From Texcoconibacillus texcoconensis (lineage in GTDB: Bacteria; Bacillota; Bacilli; Bacillales; Salisediminibacteriaceae): 64,000 nucleotides of DNA. Numbering within the stretch: the stretch's first letter is position 1; each line of letters opens with the position of its first letter. This document shows, piece after piece, positions 17,842 to 26,291 of the stretch. Both the position numbers and the translations under genes were made by a program. Below the pieces are notes generated by a model, which did not search any database, was not told the DNA's origin, and saw nothing but the letters and a program-made list of their open reading frames with translations. The stretch covers positions 253,219 to 317,218 of the forward strand of contig NZ_JACHHB010000002.1 in the NCBI RefSeq assembly GCF_014202575.1. The letters run 5' to 3'.

Positions 17842-18009
17842 TTAGAACGAAGCAGCAATATGTCGCATGAAGTTGTGATCACTGAAAAAGCAACCACCTA
17901 CTATCCTTTGGTCGAGGGGCAGGTGGTTACTTTCTTTGCTTCTTTGAACGATTGCTAGAATCAATCTCCATACACTTATCAGAACGATACTTGATGTTAG
18001 TACAATCAT
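17842..18009 (-). pseudogene. Holin-like type I toxin gene, altered 5' end
   Basis: Minus strand: a strong ribosome binding site (GGGAGGTGA) leads to ATG 18020, but that frame reads only M-T-T-Q-stop. The TGA overlaps an ATG at 18009 in the other frame, giving MIVLTSSIVLISVWRLILAI, a hydrophobic helix followed by VQRSKESNHLP. The MTT start, the hydrophobic segment, the basic tail and the AACCACCT hairpin running over the 3' end match the small holin-like membrane toxins of bacilli (TxpA/BsrG-type systems). Either a small deletion fused the first codons out of frame, or expression relies on reinitiation at the ATGA overlap. From 18009 the frame runs 55 residues through the hairpin. Confidence 0.45.
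17887..17931 (-). terminator. Terminator hairpin at the 3' end of the toxin-like gene
   Basis: AACCACCT and AGGTGGTT arms, then GCTTTTTC on the minus strand. This hairpin is the usual end of holin-like toxin messages in bacilli (family knowledge). Confidence 0.7.
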
Positions 18010-18220
18010 TGTGTTGTCATTTTCTCACCTCCCTTCTGTCGAGAGGTGGTCAACCACACATCTGCTTCACATCGTTACAAACTACATTTAACCAGGACGT
18101 ACATTCTTGTTGCAGTAATCTATAATCATGGTAACTGTTACGTTTGTTCTCAAGGAATATCCTTTCCAACTTTATTATCTTGCCTTCATAATTTTTTACA
18201 CTTTCATTACAAAATCGGCT

Positions 18221-18270
18221 AACTAAATACGTCCCCGTGCTTCCCCGAACTAAATACGTCCCCGTGCTTC
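18221..18270. repeat. Short tandem repeat, 27-bp period
   Basis: AACTAAATACGTCCCCGTGC occurs at 18221 and 18248, ending at the edge of the segment shared by the two methyltransferase genes. Similar short repeats with GGGGACGGAC or ACGTCCCC cores flank both genes. Confidence 0.85.
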
Positions 18271-18271
18271 C

Positions 18272-18462
18272 ATGGTGGATCTTTATTTTGACATTACACA
18301 TCTAAAACAAGTTCAGCGACGGCTTCAACGTGATTCGTCTGAGGGAACATGTCCACAGGTTGGACTTGTTTTGTACGAAACCCTCCGTCTTCTAATATCC
18401 GTAAATCGCGGGCGAGGGTCGATGGGTTACAGGAAACATAGACGATCCGTTCAGGTTTGAGT
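18272..18462. repeat. Near-identical segment shared with 16020-16210 (direct repeat, copy 2)
   Basis: The second copy of the exchanged segment: the 3' end of rlmCD plus 22 bases beyond the stop (TGGTGGATCTTTATTTTGAC). Confidence 0.85.
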
Positions 18463-19676
18463 TGAATCATTGTTTGTAAGAGTGACTCGTCACAGCCTTT
18501 TCGTGGCGGATCAACAACCATCACATCTGGTTGAACGCCTTGAGATTGCCACCACGGAATGACGTTTTCCGCTTCTCCAACGGCAAAATCGACATTTTCA
18601 ATACCGTTCAATTTAGCGTTGTTTTTCGCATCATCAATCGCTTCGGGAACAATCTCTACGCCGAGTACTTGTTTTGCTTTTTGCGCTAAAAATAACGAAA
18701 TCGTTCCGATGCCACAATAGGCGTCAATGACCGTTTCTTTTCCGGTTAAACGAGCATATTCTAACGCCTTTTCATATAACACTTTCGTTTGTGTTGGATT
18801 GACTTGATAAAACGAACGTGGAGAAATTGCAAATTTGATGTCACCGATATAATCGTAAATCACATCTTCTCCCCATAACGTGGTTGTTTGATCCCCGAAA
18901 ATAACATTCGTTCGTTTAGGGTTAATGTTTTGGATAATGGATTTGACATTTGGGAGACGTTCACGAATTTCTTGAACGATGTTTTTCTTATTAGGAAGTT
19001 CTTTCCCTCTTGTCACAAGGACAACCATCAATTCATCCGTCGTTCTGCCGTGACGACTGACGATATGACGTAATGTTCCTTTATGTTTTTTTTCGTCGTA
19101 ACTTCGAATGCCGTATTTTTTAGCGATATCTTTGACCTCTTGTACGACAAGGTCGTTCGACTCATGTTGAATAATACAATTTGGCATATCAATGATTTCA
19201 TGGCTTCGCTTCGCATAAAATCCTGCAATGAGTTCCCCGTTTGCTTCACCGACTGGCACTTGCGCTTTATTCCGGTAACGCCAAGGATCTTCCATTCCTA
19301 AAGTTGGGTGTACTGCGATGTCTTCTAACTTCCCAATTCGTTTTAAGTTATCTGCTACGTGCTTTTGTTTGTGTTCGAGTTGTCCTTCATAGCTTAAGTG
19401 CTGAACTTGGCATCCACCACAACGGTCAAAGATTGGACAAGGCGGATCAACGCGTTGCGAACTCTCTTCCGTTAATTCGAGCAAACGTCCAAATCCGTAG
19501 CCTTTATTTGCTTTAACGACTTTCACTTTTCCACTTTCACCTGGTAATGCTTTAGGAACAAATAATGTATAACCTTCAATTTTTGCAACGGCTGCGCCGT
19601 CATGAGTTAAGTCTTCAAACGTCACGTTGTATGTTTCATTTTTCTTTACCGGCACTTCTCGTTTTCCTTGGCTCAT
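18294..19676 (-). CDS. rlmCD: 23S rRNA (uracil-C5)-methyltransferase RlmCD
   Basis: A 460-residue enzyme that in B. subtilis methylates U747 and U1939 of 23S rRNA. N-terminal TRAM domain to about residue 72; [4Fe-4S] ligands C80, C86, C89 and C167 ([13 protein letters not shown] and MPNCIIQ); SAM site [25 protein letters not shown]; catalytic [12 protein letters not shown] near the C-terminus. All expected residues are present, so this copy is the likely house-keeping enzyme. In B. subtilis the orthologue lies shortly after dgkB; here an IS, an mcp and a transporter intervene. Confidence 0.92.
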   Translation of the reverse strand: MSQGKREVPVKKNETYNVTFEDLTHDGAAVAKIEGYTLFVPKALPGESGKVKVVKANKGYGFGRLLELTEESSQRVDPPCPIFDRCGGCQVQHLSYEGQLEHKQKHVADNLKRIGKLEDIAVHPTLGMEDPWRYRNKAQVPVGEANGELIAGFYAKRSHEIIDMPNCIIQHESNDLVVQEVKDIAKKYGIRSYDEKKHKGTLRHIVSRHGRTTDELMVVLVTRGKELPNKKNIVQEIRERLPNVKSIIQNINPKRTNVIFGDQTTTLWGEDVIYDYIGDIKFAISPRSFYQVNPTQTKVLYEKALEYARLTGKETVIDAYCGIGTISLFLAQKAKQVLGVEIVPEAIDDAKNNAKLNGIENVDFAVGEAENVIPWWQSQGVQPDVMVVDPPRKGCDESLLQTMIQLKPERIVYVSCNPSTLARDLRILEDGGFRTKQVQPVDMFPQTNHVEAVAELVLDV

Positions 19677-19955
19677 GCTTGTTCTTTCCTTTCCGCTCCA
19701 ATTTGACTACGGTGATTGTACCACAATTGCTGCAGTCAAAAAAATTCACGACAACCAAAAGGAAGTCGAAGGATTTTCTATTCATTCGTTTCATTTAATA
19801 CGAGCGGCGTTCATACTGATCGTTCGAAAGATGGAATGTATTTTTAGTAATCATACTGTTTGCTGCTTTGATAATCTTGTCATATAATCTTTGTAACTAA
19901 TTAGACACAGTTTTTGGTGTTTTGTTCACGAAATTTCGAAGGGAATGGTGACGCC

Positions 19956-20411
19956 ATGCTTTTTCAACGCTTTCTCTATGCTTGTGTAACGACGGTCATG
20001 TTTAGTGCAATTGTTGCTGGCTTTGTTTATGAACCTGCCTCTCGTTTACCTGAAGGGGCTACTCACATGTCATTTGGTCTATTGCTTGGGATTTACATGT
20101 TCTACTCTGCACCTGTCATTTTCCTCGTCGGCATTCCTGTTTCATGGTTACTTGATAAATTGATGCTTCGTTTACCGATTCGTTCGACAATGAAATGGTA
20201 TGCTACTTATCTTGGTTTATATGCTGGTGCTGGTCTATCAGTGATGCTAATCTACGTAGTCGGAAGAGCGATTAATGTAGGGATGTCTTTCGTTGAATTT
20301 AGTAATGAGGCGTTGATCTCTTCGTTAGCTGGACTCACTGCTGCATTGTTGTACTACGGCGTTATGGTTGCGTTACAAGGTACAAAAGAAAGATGGATGA
20401 TGACAACATAA
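19956..20411 (+). CDS. Unrecognised four-helix membrane protein
   Basis: A 151-residue hydrophobic protein with four predicted helices: FLYACVTTVMFSAIVAGFVY; GLLLGIYMFYSAPVIFLVGI; WYATYLGLYAGAGLSVMLIY; and ISSLAGLTAALLYYGVMVAL. A short KLMLRLPIRSTMK basic loop sits in the middle. I do not recognise the family. Start set at ATG 19956, with GAAGGGAATGGTGA upstream; the frame is open a little further left. Followed by its own terminator. Confidence 0.75.
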   Translation: MLFQRFLYACVTTVMFSAIVAGFVYEPASRLPEGATHMSFGLLLGIYMFYSAPVIFLVGIPVSWLLDKLMLRLPIRSTMKWYATYLGLYAGAGLSVMLIYVVGRAINVGMSFVEFSNEALISSLAGLTAALLYYGVMVALQGTKERWMMTT

Positions 20412-20426
20412 CTATTTGTTTCTCCT

Positions 20427-20462
20427 CTCCTTCCTGTTGAAATGACGGGAAGGAGTTTTTTG
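20427..20462 (+). terminator. Intrinsic terminator
   Basis: CTCCTTCC and GGGAAGGAG arms followed by TTTTTTG. Confidence 0.85.
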
Positions 20463-20479
20463 TTTAGTGGTTTAGTTTG

Positions 20480-20519
20480 TTAAAGGGTAGGTGCTACCAT
20501 GGTAGCACCTACCCTTTAA
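20480..20519. repeat. Perfect 40-bp palindrome (P1)
   Basis: TTAAAGGGTAGGTGCTACCA is followed directly by its exact reverse complement, with no loop. First of four related palindromes up to 24.13 kb. Confidence 0.95.
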
Positions 20520-20581
20520 TCTGGTGAAGTGGGACTTTTTGCTTGTTTCTGACATTATTCGCCTAATTTCTACATATTTTA

Positions 20582-20610
20582 TTGATTTTTGATAGGATTC
20601 TTGGTATGGT
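20582..20610 (+). promoter_or_regulatory. Putative promoter of the second riboswitch-mcp transcript
   Basis: TTGATT, 17 bases, TATGGT, conserved with the promoter-like region at 5633-5661 in sequence and in position relative to the aptamer. Confidence 0.55.
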
Positions 20611-20663
20611 TCATAAGAATCAGAATTATAGACACGTCATTGTTTAATACAAATGATATCAAT

Positions 20664-20742
20664 ATATGGGCAAACGGCTTGAAAAAGTCGGACGCAAAGC
20701 TTAAGGGGCTAGAGCCAACCAATGGTATGCCAGCCAGCTGCA
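20664..20742 (+). promoter_or_regulatory. Cyclic-di-GMP-I (GEMM-I) riboswitch aptamer upstream of the second mcp
   Basis: GGGCAAAC, a P2 stem with GAAA tetraloop, GGACGCAAAGC, AAGGGGCTAGAGCC and TATGCCAGCCAGCTGC appear in the GEMM-I order. P2 and the 3' block are identical to the first copy; the P3 variable part differs. A terminator (20751-20780) and the chemoreceptor gene follow. Confidence 0.93.
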
Positions 20743-20750
20743 TCTCTCTT

Positions 20751-20780
20751 ACACGCCCATATTTTATGCGTGTTTTTTTT
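20751..20780 (+). terminator. Riboswitch-linked terminator
   Basis: ACACGC and GCGTGT arms followed by eight T, directly after the aptamer: an expression platform for transcriptional control. Confidence 0.85.
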
Positions 20781-20832
20781 ACTTTTGTACATTTATGAAC
20801 GGTGGGACACTTTTTCACTTTAAAGCAACACC

Positions 20833-20862
20833 GGGTAGGTGCTACCAAGGTAGCACCTACCC
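20833..20862. repeat. Palindrome P2, in the leader of the second mcp
   Basis: GGGTAGGTGCTACC-AA-GGTAGCACCTACCC, a perfect 14-bp stem with a two-base loop. It lies between the riboswitch terminator and the mcp ribosome binding site, so it must be transcribed with the gene. Confidence 0.9.
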
Positions 20863-20890
20863 TTTAATTGACTAAAGGAAGGAGCTTATC

Positions 20891-22579
20891 ATGAAACTAA
20901 CTTTAAAACAAAAATTAATAGCTAGTTTTGTTATTATTGCTGTGATCTTTGGATTCAGCGGAGGTATTTCTTATTGGACGATGAATGAGACGAACAATTC
21001 ATATGAGTACATCATTGATAATGTCAGTGAATTAGAGGTTATTAGTAGTTCAATTGAAACTAATGTAAATGTACAAAGTGCGCAATTACGCGGATATCTA
21101 TTAGATCAGGACTCCGAGCGATTGGAGCGATTTGAAAATGCAAACGAGCAGATTAACACACTGATTGAAGAAGGTAGAAGCTTAGCAACAATGGAAGATA
21201 CTTTAGACATGCTTGATAGTTTGGAACAATTAAACTATGACTATTATCGCCAAGCTAATACAGCTATTTCATTAGCTGATAACGACTTGGAAGGCGGAAT
21301 TGAATACTTCAATAATAGTGTCGCGAACATCGCCAATGCGGCCATTGCAGATTCACAAGTGTTTTCTGAATGGTTAGGTGACATTGTTGAAGAAGAAACA
21401 GCAGCGACTGTTCAAGGAGCGGAACGTGCGATGATGGGGATTCTCATTACGACAGTGATCGCTTTTATCATTGCGATTGTTATCGGTACTGTGCTTTCTA
21501 ATCGAATCACAAAGCCAATTATCAAACTTTCTGAGAATGCGACAGAGATGGCGAACGGGAACTTGAATGTAGAAACGGTGAAAATGAAGAGTCGTGATGA
21601 GGTGCAAACCTTAAATGTTTCCTTCGAAAAGATGGCTGAGAACTTAAGGGAAATGATTGGACAAATTTCGTCAAATGCAGAGCAAGTGGCGGCTTCGTCT
21701 GAGGAATTGACGAGCAGTGCGGATGAGACGACGAAAGCGACGAATCAAATTACGGAATCGATTCAGGAAGTGGCTTCTGGTGCTGAGCGGCAGTCTGATA
21801 GTACAAATCGTTCGAAAAATACGGTTAACGAGATTTCGGCGGGTATGGATAAGATTGTTTCTGGCGTTGAGTCTGCGACGGCTTCGACGGCAGTTTCGGA
21901 TGAAAAGGCTGAAAATGGTGTGAAAGTGGTTGAGAAAGCCATTGATCAAATGGGGACGATTGATGCGAAAACGGCTGAGATTTCGAATGTCGTTGATCAG
22001 TTGGGTAATAAGTCGAAAGAAATTGGTAGTATCATTTCGTTGATCACTGATGTCGCTGAACAAACGAACTTATTGGCGTTAAATGCGGCGATTGAGGCTG
22101 CTCGAGCTGGTGAGCACGGAAAAGGTTTTGCGGTTGTAGCGGATGAAGTGCGAAAGTTAGCAGAACAGTCGAACCAATCGGCCAATCAAATTAGCGGGCT
22201 TATTCAAGAGATTCAACAAGGTATTGACCAGTCGGTGTCTGTCATGGGTGAAGGACGTGCATCGGTACAAGAAGGCATTACTTATGTAAATGAAGCTGGT
22301 AGTGAGTTTGGTACGATTCAATCTTCAATCCACGATATTTCGTCGCAAATACAAGGTATTGCCTCTGCAGTAATCGAGATGAAAGGTAATACCGAAACGG
22401 TCGTTGAATCGGTTGATGATGCTGCTAGTGTTTCCGAAAAAACATCGAGTTACGCGCAAAATGTCGCCGCTTCAGCGGAAGAGCAAATGGCGTCCATGGA
22501 GGAAATTTCAGCTGCTGCTGAAACGCTCTCGAGTATGGCCGAGGAGCTGCAAGCAGAAGTACAGAAGTTTCGTGTTTAA
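20891..22579 (+). CDS. Methyl-accepting chemotaxis protein with four-helix-bundle-type sensor
   Basis: A 562-residue chemoreceptor: TM1 at about 9-30, a helical extracytoplasmic domain of about 150 residues (4HB-type rather than Cache), TM2 at about 180-202, HAMP to about 255 and the signalling domain. The CheA/CheW tip ([18 protein letters not shown]) lies near residue 400. It ends [12 protein letters not shown], much like the first chemoreceptor. RBS AAGGAGG. Its leader holds a cyclic-di-GMP-I riboswitch, terminator and palindrome P2; palindrome P3 follows the stop. Two receptors with different sensors but the same riboswitch suggest one second-messenger regulon. Confidence 0.93.
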   Translation: MKLTLKQKLIASFVIIAVIFGFSGGISYWTMNETNNSYEYIIDNVSELEVISSSIETNVNVQSAQLRGYLLDQDSERLERFENANEQINTLIEEGRSLATMEDTLDMLDSLEQLNYDYYRQANTAISLADNDLEGGIEYFNNSVANIANAAIADSQVFSEWLGDIVEEETAATVQGAERAMMGILITTVIAFIIAIVIGTVLSNRITKPIIKLSENATEMANGNLNVETVKMKSRDEVQTLNVSFEKMAENLREMIGQISSNAEQVAASSEELTSSADETTKATNQITESIQEVASGAERQSDSTNRSKNTVNEISAGMDKIVSGVESATASTAVSDEKAENGVKVVEKAIDQMGTIDAKTAEISNVVDQLGNKSKEIGSIISLITDVAEQTNLLALNAAIEAARAGEHGKGFAVVADEVRKLAEQSNQSANQISGLIQEIQQGIDQSVSVMGEGRASVQEGITYVNEAGSEFGTIQSSIHDISSQIQGIASAVIEMKGNTETVVESVDDAASVSEKTSSYAQNVAASAEEQMASMEEISAAAETLSSMAEELQAEVQKFRV

Positions 22580-22604
22580 GAGATAGGTGCTGTTTCGCTG
22601 TAAA

Positions 22605-22651
22605 GCGCGAAAGGGTAGGTGCTACTTCGGTAGCCACTACCCTTGCGCGCA
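22605..22651. repeat. Palindrome P3 after the second mcp
   Basis: AAGGGTAGGTGCTACTTCGG pairs with TAGCCACTACCCTT; flanking GCGC pairs with GCGC. It may double as the mcp terminator, though no T-tract follows. Confidence 0.8.
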
Positions 22652-22705
22652 TGTAAAATAATGGTCTTTTTTCAATTGAAAGGGTTTTGTTTACAAAAAT
22701 AAAAA

Positions 22706-22761
22706 AAGCTCCTATTGTAGAGAGGTGACCTGCTAGTTCCCAAATCTCTACAAAGGAGCTT
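22706..22761 (+). promoter_or_regulatory. Stem-loop that hides the transposase ribosome binding site
   Basis: AAGCTCCTATTGTAGAGA pairs with TCTCTACAAAGGAGCTT, a 17-bp stem with one bulge. The 3' arm contains the AAAGGAG ribosome binding site of the transposase (ATG 22766). Transcripts entering from outside the IS would fold this way and be poorly translated, the protection known for IS10 and IS231A. Confidence 0.75.
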
Positions 22762-22765
22762 AACT

Positions 22766-23974
22766 ATGAGTAAGTTAAGTTTAGGTCATAAGAATGTGAC
22801 AGGTCAATGTTTTTCTTTACTTCCGGTAGAAAAATATACTTGTCCTATATTAAATTACGACTATGACAAGCTTTCTGTGGATGCCCTCTTTAAAATTGGT
22901 GTCGCTGCTCAACTTAATAAATGGCAATCGTATGATGAGATAGTCGAAGGTTTATCTTGCGAACCGGAGGTTCTTAATGAGTTAAATCTAAAAAGTATAA
23001 GCGCTTCTCAATTAAGTAGAAGAATCAATGATTTACCAACGGAATGGGTTCAAGATGTTTTCTTTAAAACCATTGAATTACTTGAGCGTCTAACCAAAGG
23101 TGACAAAAAAGAATCGTCCCGCATGGGACCTTTTTATATTGTTGACTCAACACCCTTAAAACTTCCTTTAAATCGTTGTGACTGGGCTAAAATGTCTTCC
23201 TCTATGAGTGCAGTTAAAATGCATCTTTGTTTAGCTCACATATCTGACAATATTTCTTATCCAGTCAAAATGTTACCCTCTACGGGGAATGTAAGTGACT
23301 TTGAAAGTGTTGATTACCTCATTGAAAAATCAGATTATACTTACTTAATGGACCGAGGGTATCCATCCACCAAAAACCTTGAACATTGGTTAAAGAATGA
23401 TATTAAATTTGTTGCCCGTATTACTAAAAGTATTAAAGTTTTCGAGAGAACAGACTTCACACCAACTCACCCATCAGTCCAATGTGATGCAGAAGTATAT
23501 TTTGGGCTATCCAAAATCCCAGTAAGACTCGTGGAATTTTATGATGATCAACAACGTTTCTATCGTATTATGACCAACCGCTGGGATCTAACCGATCAAG
23601 AGATCATGAAGGCATACCGTAAACGGTGGGAAATCGAAAATTTCTTCAAGTGGATCAAACAACACCTAAGATTCACTGAAGTTTGGAGTACCAAACCACA
23701 GGGGATTTGGAACCAAATGTTTTTTGCTCTCATTGCCCAAATTATCACTTTAATTATTAAATTAACTACAAATACTAAGAAAACTGACTGGGAAGTACTT
23801 CGTATAATTCGTATCTACTGGATACGGCCTTGGGTCGATTTACTAGGTGAACTAAATAAGAAGAAACGGAAATCATCAAAGGGAAGACGTAAAATACCGA
23901 ACTCGACAAACAATAACGAAGTTATTTTCTCGGAAACTGTCGCAAGAATTAAGCCACGAAAAAGAAAAATTTAA
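22766..23974 (+). CDS. IS4 family transposase (IS4Bsu1-like)
   Basis: A 402-residue DDE transposase. Catalytic residues by motif: D127 in FYIVDSTPL, D196 in YLMDRGYP and E291 in the YREK block YRKRWEIENFFKWIKQ (Y284, R287, E291, K298). The long insertion between the second D and E is typical of the IS4 family. Full length with no frameshift, so probably active. The C-terminal tail is very basic (KKKRKSSKGRRK). Confidence 0.93.
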   Translation: MSKLSLGHKNVTGQCFSLLPVEKYTCPILNYDYDKLSVDALFKIGVAAQLNKWQSYDEIVEGLSCEPEVLNELNLKSISASQLSRRINDLPTEWVQDVFFKTIELLERLTKGDKKESSRMGPFYIVDSTPLKLPLNRCDWAKMSSSMSAVKMHLCLAHISDNISYPVKMLPSTGNVSDFESVDYLIEKSDYTYLMDRGYPSTKNLEHWLKNDIKFVARITKSIKVFERTDFTPTHPSVQCDAEVYFGLSKIPVRLVEFYDDQQRFYRIMTNRWDLTDQEIMKAYRKRWEIENFFKWIKQHLRFTEVWSTKPQGIWNQMFFALIAQIITLIIKLTTNTKKTDWEVLRIIRIYWIRPWVDLLGELNKKKRKSSKGRRKIPNSTNNNEVIFSETVARIKPRKRKI

Positions 23975-24095
23975 AATCCAATTTAAGTAAAAAAATGGGA
24001 ACTAGGTCACTCTAGCCCCCACCTTCTCTTTTTTTCATTTAAACCCTAATTTAAAATTACAAATTTTAACTTAAATGTATTTTCAAAACACATGT

Positions 24096-24128
24096 GCAAG
24101 GGTAGTGCTTCGGTAGCACCTACCCTTT
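24096..24128. repeat. Palindrome P4, inverted relative to P3
   Basis: AAGGGTAGTGCTTCGGTAGC followed by ACCTACCCTT. Its reverse complement, including the GCACATGT flank, resembles P3 with its GCGCATGT flank, so P3 and P4 face each other across the IS. It abuts the stop codon of the EamA gene. Confidence 0.8.
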
Positions 24129-25041
24129 ATTTCGCTAAAGTTCCCGATATTCTTTTAACACGCCGATGTTCTTTTGAAAATACGGTGACAAATGCGGAGA
24201 AAATAACGAGCACAACACCTAGCCATTGCAAAAACGTAAGTACATCATCAAATACAAAAACACCGACGAGGACGGCCACGATCGGTTCCATCGTTGATAG
24301 TATCGCAGCCCGGCTCGATTCAATTTGTGATAAACCATATGTGTAAAGCACATACGCAAATATCGTTGAGACAACGATCACACCGAGAATATAAATCCAT
24401 ACCTCCGAAATGAGAAAACGCGACGCATCATCCCATAATTGACTTGTCGGAAAAAGGACAAGCGTTCCAGCGAATAATGAATAGGAAGTGATCGTTAACA
24501 CACTATAATGTTGGCTTACTTGTTTACCGATCACACTATACAAAGCACAAAAAAATCCAGACGCTAAACCGAGTAACAAATCAATCCATGAAATACTCGA
24601 TCCACCGAACGGTAAAAATTGCACCGCAAGCGCACAACCAACCACCGTCAAAGTTAACGCGAGCATCTTTTGCCTCGTAATCATTTCCCCATAAAAAATC
24701 CGTGACAACAACATCACAAAAATCGGGCTCGTATAAAGTAAAACGACAGCAATTGAAAGGGAAGTTCGATCCATTAACACAAAGTAACACCAATTAAAAA
24801 AGGTGATACTAACAACACCTAATCCAAAAAAATGCAGTAAATGCTTCCGATGAATCCGTAAAGATTTTCGCGAAAAAAGAAAAAGAAACGTAAATAAGAT
24901 CAACGACGCGCCAGTCATTCTAATTGCAACAATGTCCCATGCTGAAAATCCAAAATCATACAATGATTGCACGAAAAGACCTGTTAACCCCCAAAAACTT
25001 GCCCCAATCATGGTAATATAATACGCAACATATTGATTCAT
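24127..25041 (-). CDS. EamA/DMT family transporter
   Basis: A 304-residue, ten-helix protein of the drug/metabolite transporter superfamily, made of two EamA domains (about 5-140 and 150-290). Seen: YYITMIGASFWGLTGLFVQS at the N-terminus and the second-repeat signature ESSRAAILSTMEPIVAVLVGV. Members export amino acids or metabolites; the substrate here cannot be inferred. Starts at ATG 25041 behind AGAAGGTGA. The 220 bases upstream to dgkB show nothing recognisable. Confidence 0.9.
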   Translation of the reverse strand: MNQYVAYYITMIGASFWGLTGLFVQSLYDFGFSAWDIVAIRMTGASLILFTFLFLFSRKSLRIHRKHLLHFFGLGVVSITFFNWCYFVLMDRTSLSIAVVLLYTSPIFVMLLSRIFYGEMITRQKMLALTLTVVGCALAVQFLPFGGSSISWIDLLLGLASGFFCALYSVIGKQVSQHYSVLTITSYSLFAGTLVLFPTSQLWDDASRFLISEVWIYILGVIVVSTIFAYVLYTYGLSQIESSRAAILSTMEPIVAVLVGVFVFDDVLTFLQWLGVVLVIFSAFVTVFSKEHRRVKRISGTLAK

Positions 25042-25265
25042 ACTTTCACCTTCTTCTCTCTCTATTTAAAGGTTTCCGTTATGATCTTTCTGTTGTTGAA
25101 AAAAGGAAAACCCGATCCCAAAAGTTCACTTATTGATGCGATTCCCCCACACTTGAGCTTGTCAATTAAAGGAGTCCCATTTTACAGGACCCTCATTGTC
25201 ACGTTTCATAAAGGCGCATTTGAAGCATATGCGTGCATGACGCTGGTTGTTCTTAAACCTTCCAC

Positions 25266-26171
25266 CTAGGGTTTGAACGAATTTAACTTTTTTTCTGGGA
25301 CGAGCATGTCGAGGTGTTGGTATAAATTGACAAATTCCCCGGGCAATTTTCCACCATATTCGCCATCGATGTTGAGGAGCATTTCTTTTTCAGGATGAAC
25401 TTTGATTCGGTGTGCTTGTACGTATATGACTCTGTCGTCGTGGATATGTTCGCCTCTTAAGGCGGAGCTGGCTATTCGGGCGACATCTGCTATGTTTGTT
25501 TTTTTCACGATGAGCATGTCGAACATGCCATCGTTCATGTAGGCGTTTGGTGCGAGTTTTTCGAATCCGCCGACTGAGTTCGTGTTGGCGACAAGAAAGA
25601 GCATAATATCGCCCTCAAACCATTTTCCGTCGTATTCGATCGTGACATGGTTTGGTTTAATGCGCGGGAGCTTTTCAAAGCCTTTAATATAATAAGCGAC
25701 TTGTCCCATCATCGTTTTTAATTTGCTCGGCACTTCGTATGTCAGTTCGGTGAGCGTTCCTGCGCCGGCGATATTAATGAAATATTGCTCCCCAACGCGA
25801 CCAATATCCACCGCCCGCGCATTTCCTGCACATAGAACATCACAAGCAGCTTCAATTTCCTTCGGGATCGCGACAGCACGCGCAAAATCATTCGTCGTTC
25901 CACCAGGAATAATCCCAAGCGTCGGTCGATTCGGTTGCTCAGCTAACCCATTGACGACTTCATTAATCGTCCCATCCCCACCAGCAGCAACAACCAGGTC
26001 AAAATGCTCAGAAGCCCTTTGCGCCTCCCATTTCGCGCAATCCTTACCCGTCGTCGCGTGCGCAGAAGTCTCAAAACCCACTTCCTCAAGACGATTCAAA
26101 ATATAAGGAAGATGCCTTTTCATATGTTCGCGCCCAGAAGATGGATTGTAAATGATTCGTGCACGTTTCAT
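25266..26171 (-). CDS. dgkB: Diacylglycerol kinase DgkB
   Basis: A 301-residue lipid kinase of the DAGK catalytic-domain family. It phosphorylates the diacylglycerol left by lipoteichoic acid synthesis and so recycles it to phosphatidic acid. Seen: YNPSSGRE near the N-terminus, the nucleotide-binding AAGGDGTINEVVNGL and GIIPGGTTNDFARA. Start at ATG 26171 behind AAAGGAG. In B. subtilis dgkB lies next to gatB and rlmCD; the same neighbourhood, enlarged by insertions, is seen here. Confidence 0.92.
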   Translation of the reverse strand: MKRARIIYNPSSGREHMKRHLPYILNRLEEVGFETSAHATTGKDCAKWEAQRASEHFDLVVAAGGDGTINEVVNGLAEQPNRPTLGIIPGGTTNDFARAVAIPKEIEAACDVLCAGNARAVDIGRVGEQYFINIAGAGTLTELTYEVPSKLKTMMGQVAYYIKGFEKLPRIKPNHVTIEYDGKWFEGDIMLFLVANTNSVGGFEKLAPNAYMNDGMFDMLIVKKTNIADVARIASSALRGEHIHDDRVIYVQAHRIKVHPEKEMLLNIDGEYGGKLPGEFVNLYQHLDMLVPEKKLNSFKP

Positions 26172-26291
26172 AATTAATCTCCTTTAGCAGCGAGAAACTG
26201 CCTGCATATTAGAACATGAAGTTGTTCGCCTCTGCCAATTTCTTTCCATTTTCTTCATTCATTATAGCACATTCTCTTCACGGAACTCGTC

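Larger units (their letters stand above)
22700..24036 (+). mobile_element. IS4-family insertion sequence
   Basis: One transposase gene lies between imperfect inverted ends. The left inner end TAGAGAGGTGACCTGCTAGTTCCCA-like block (22718-22742) matches the reverse complement of 23996-24014 (TGGGAACTAGGTCACTCTA) apart from two three-base insertions. Exact outer ends and target duplication could not be fixed; boundaries are approximate. It sits between palindromes P3 and P4. Confidence 0.8.

Noticed and set aside
20579-20848. Antisense open frame over the second riboswitch
   Set aside because: It is the complement of the aptamer, terminator and palindrome; no start signal.
22605-24128. Composite transposon bounded by palindromes P3 and P4
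   Set aside because: The two flank the IS in inverted orientation, but P1 and P2 are of the same family and unrelated to the IS; the IS has its own terminal repeats, so simple insertion near a palindrome cluster is more likely.
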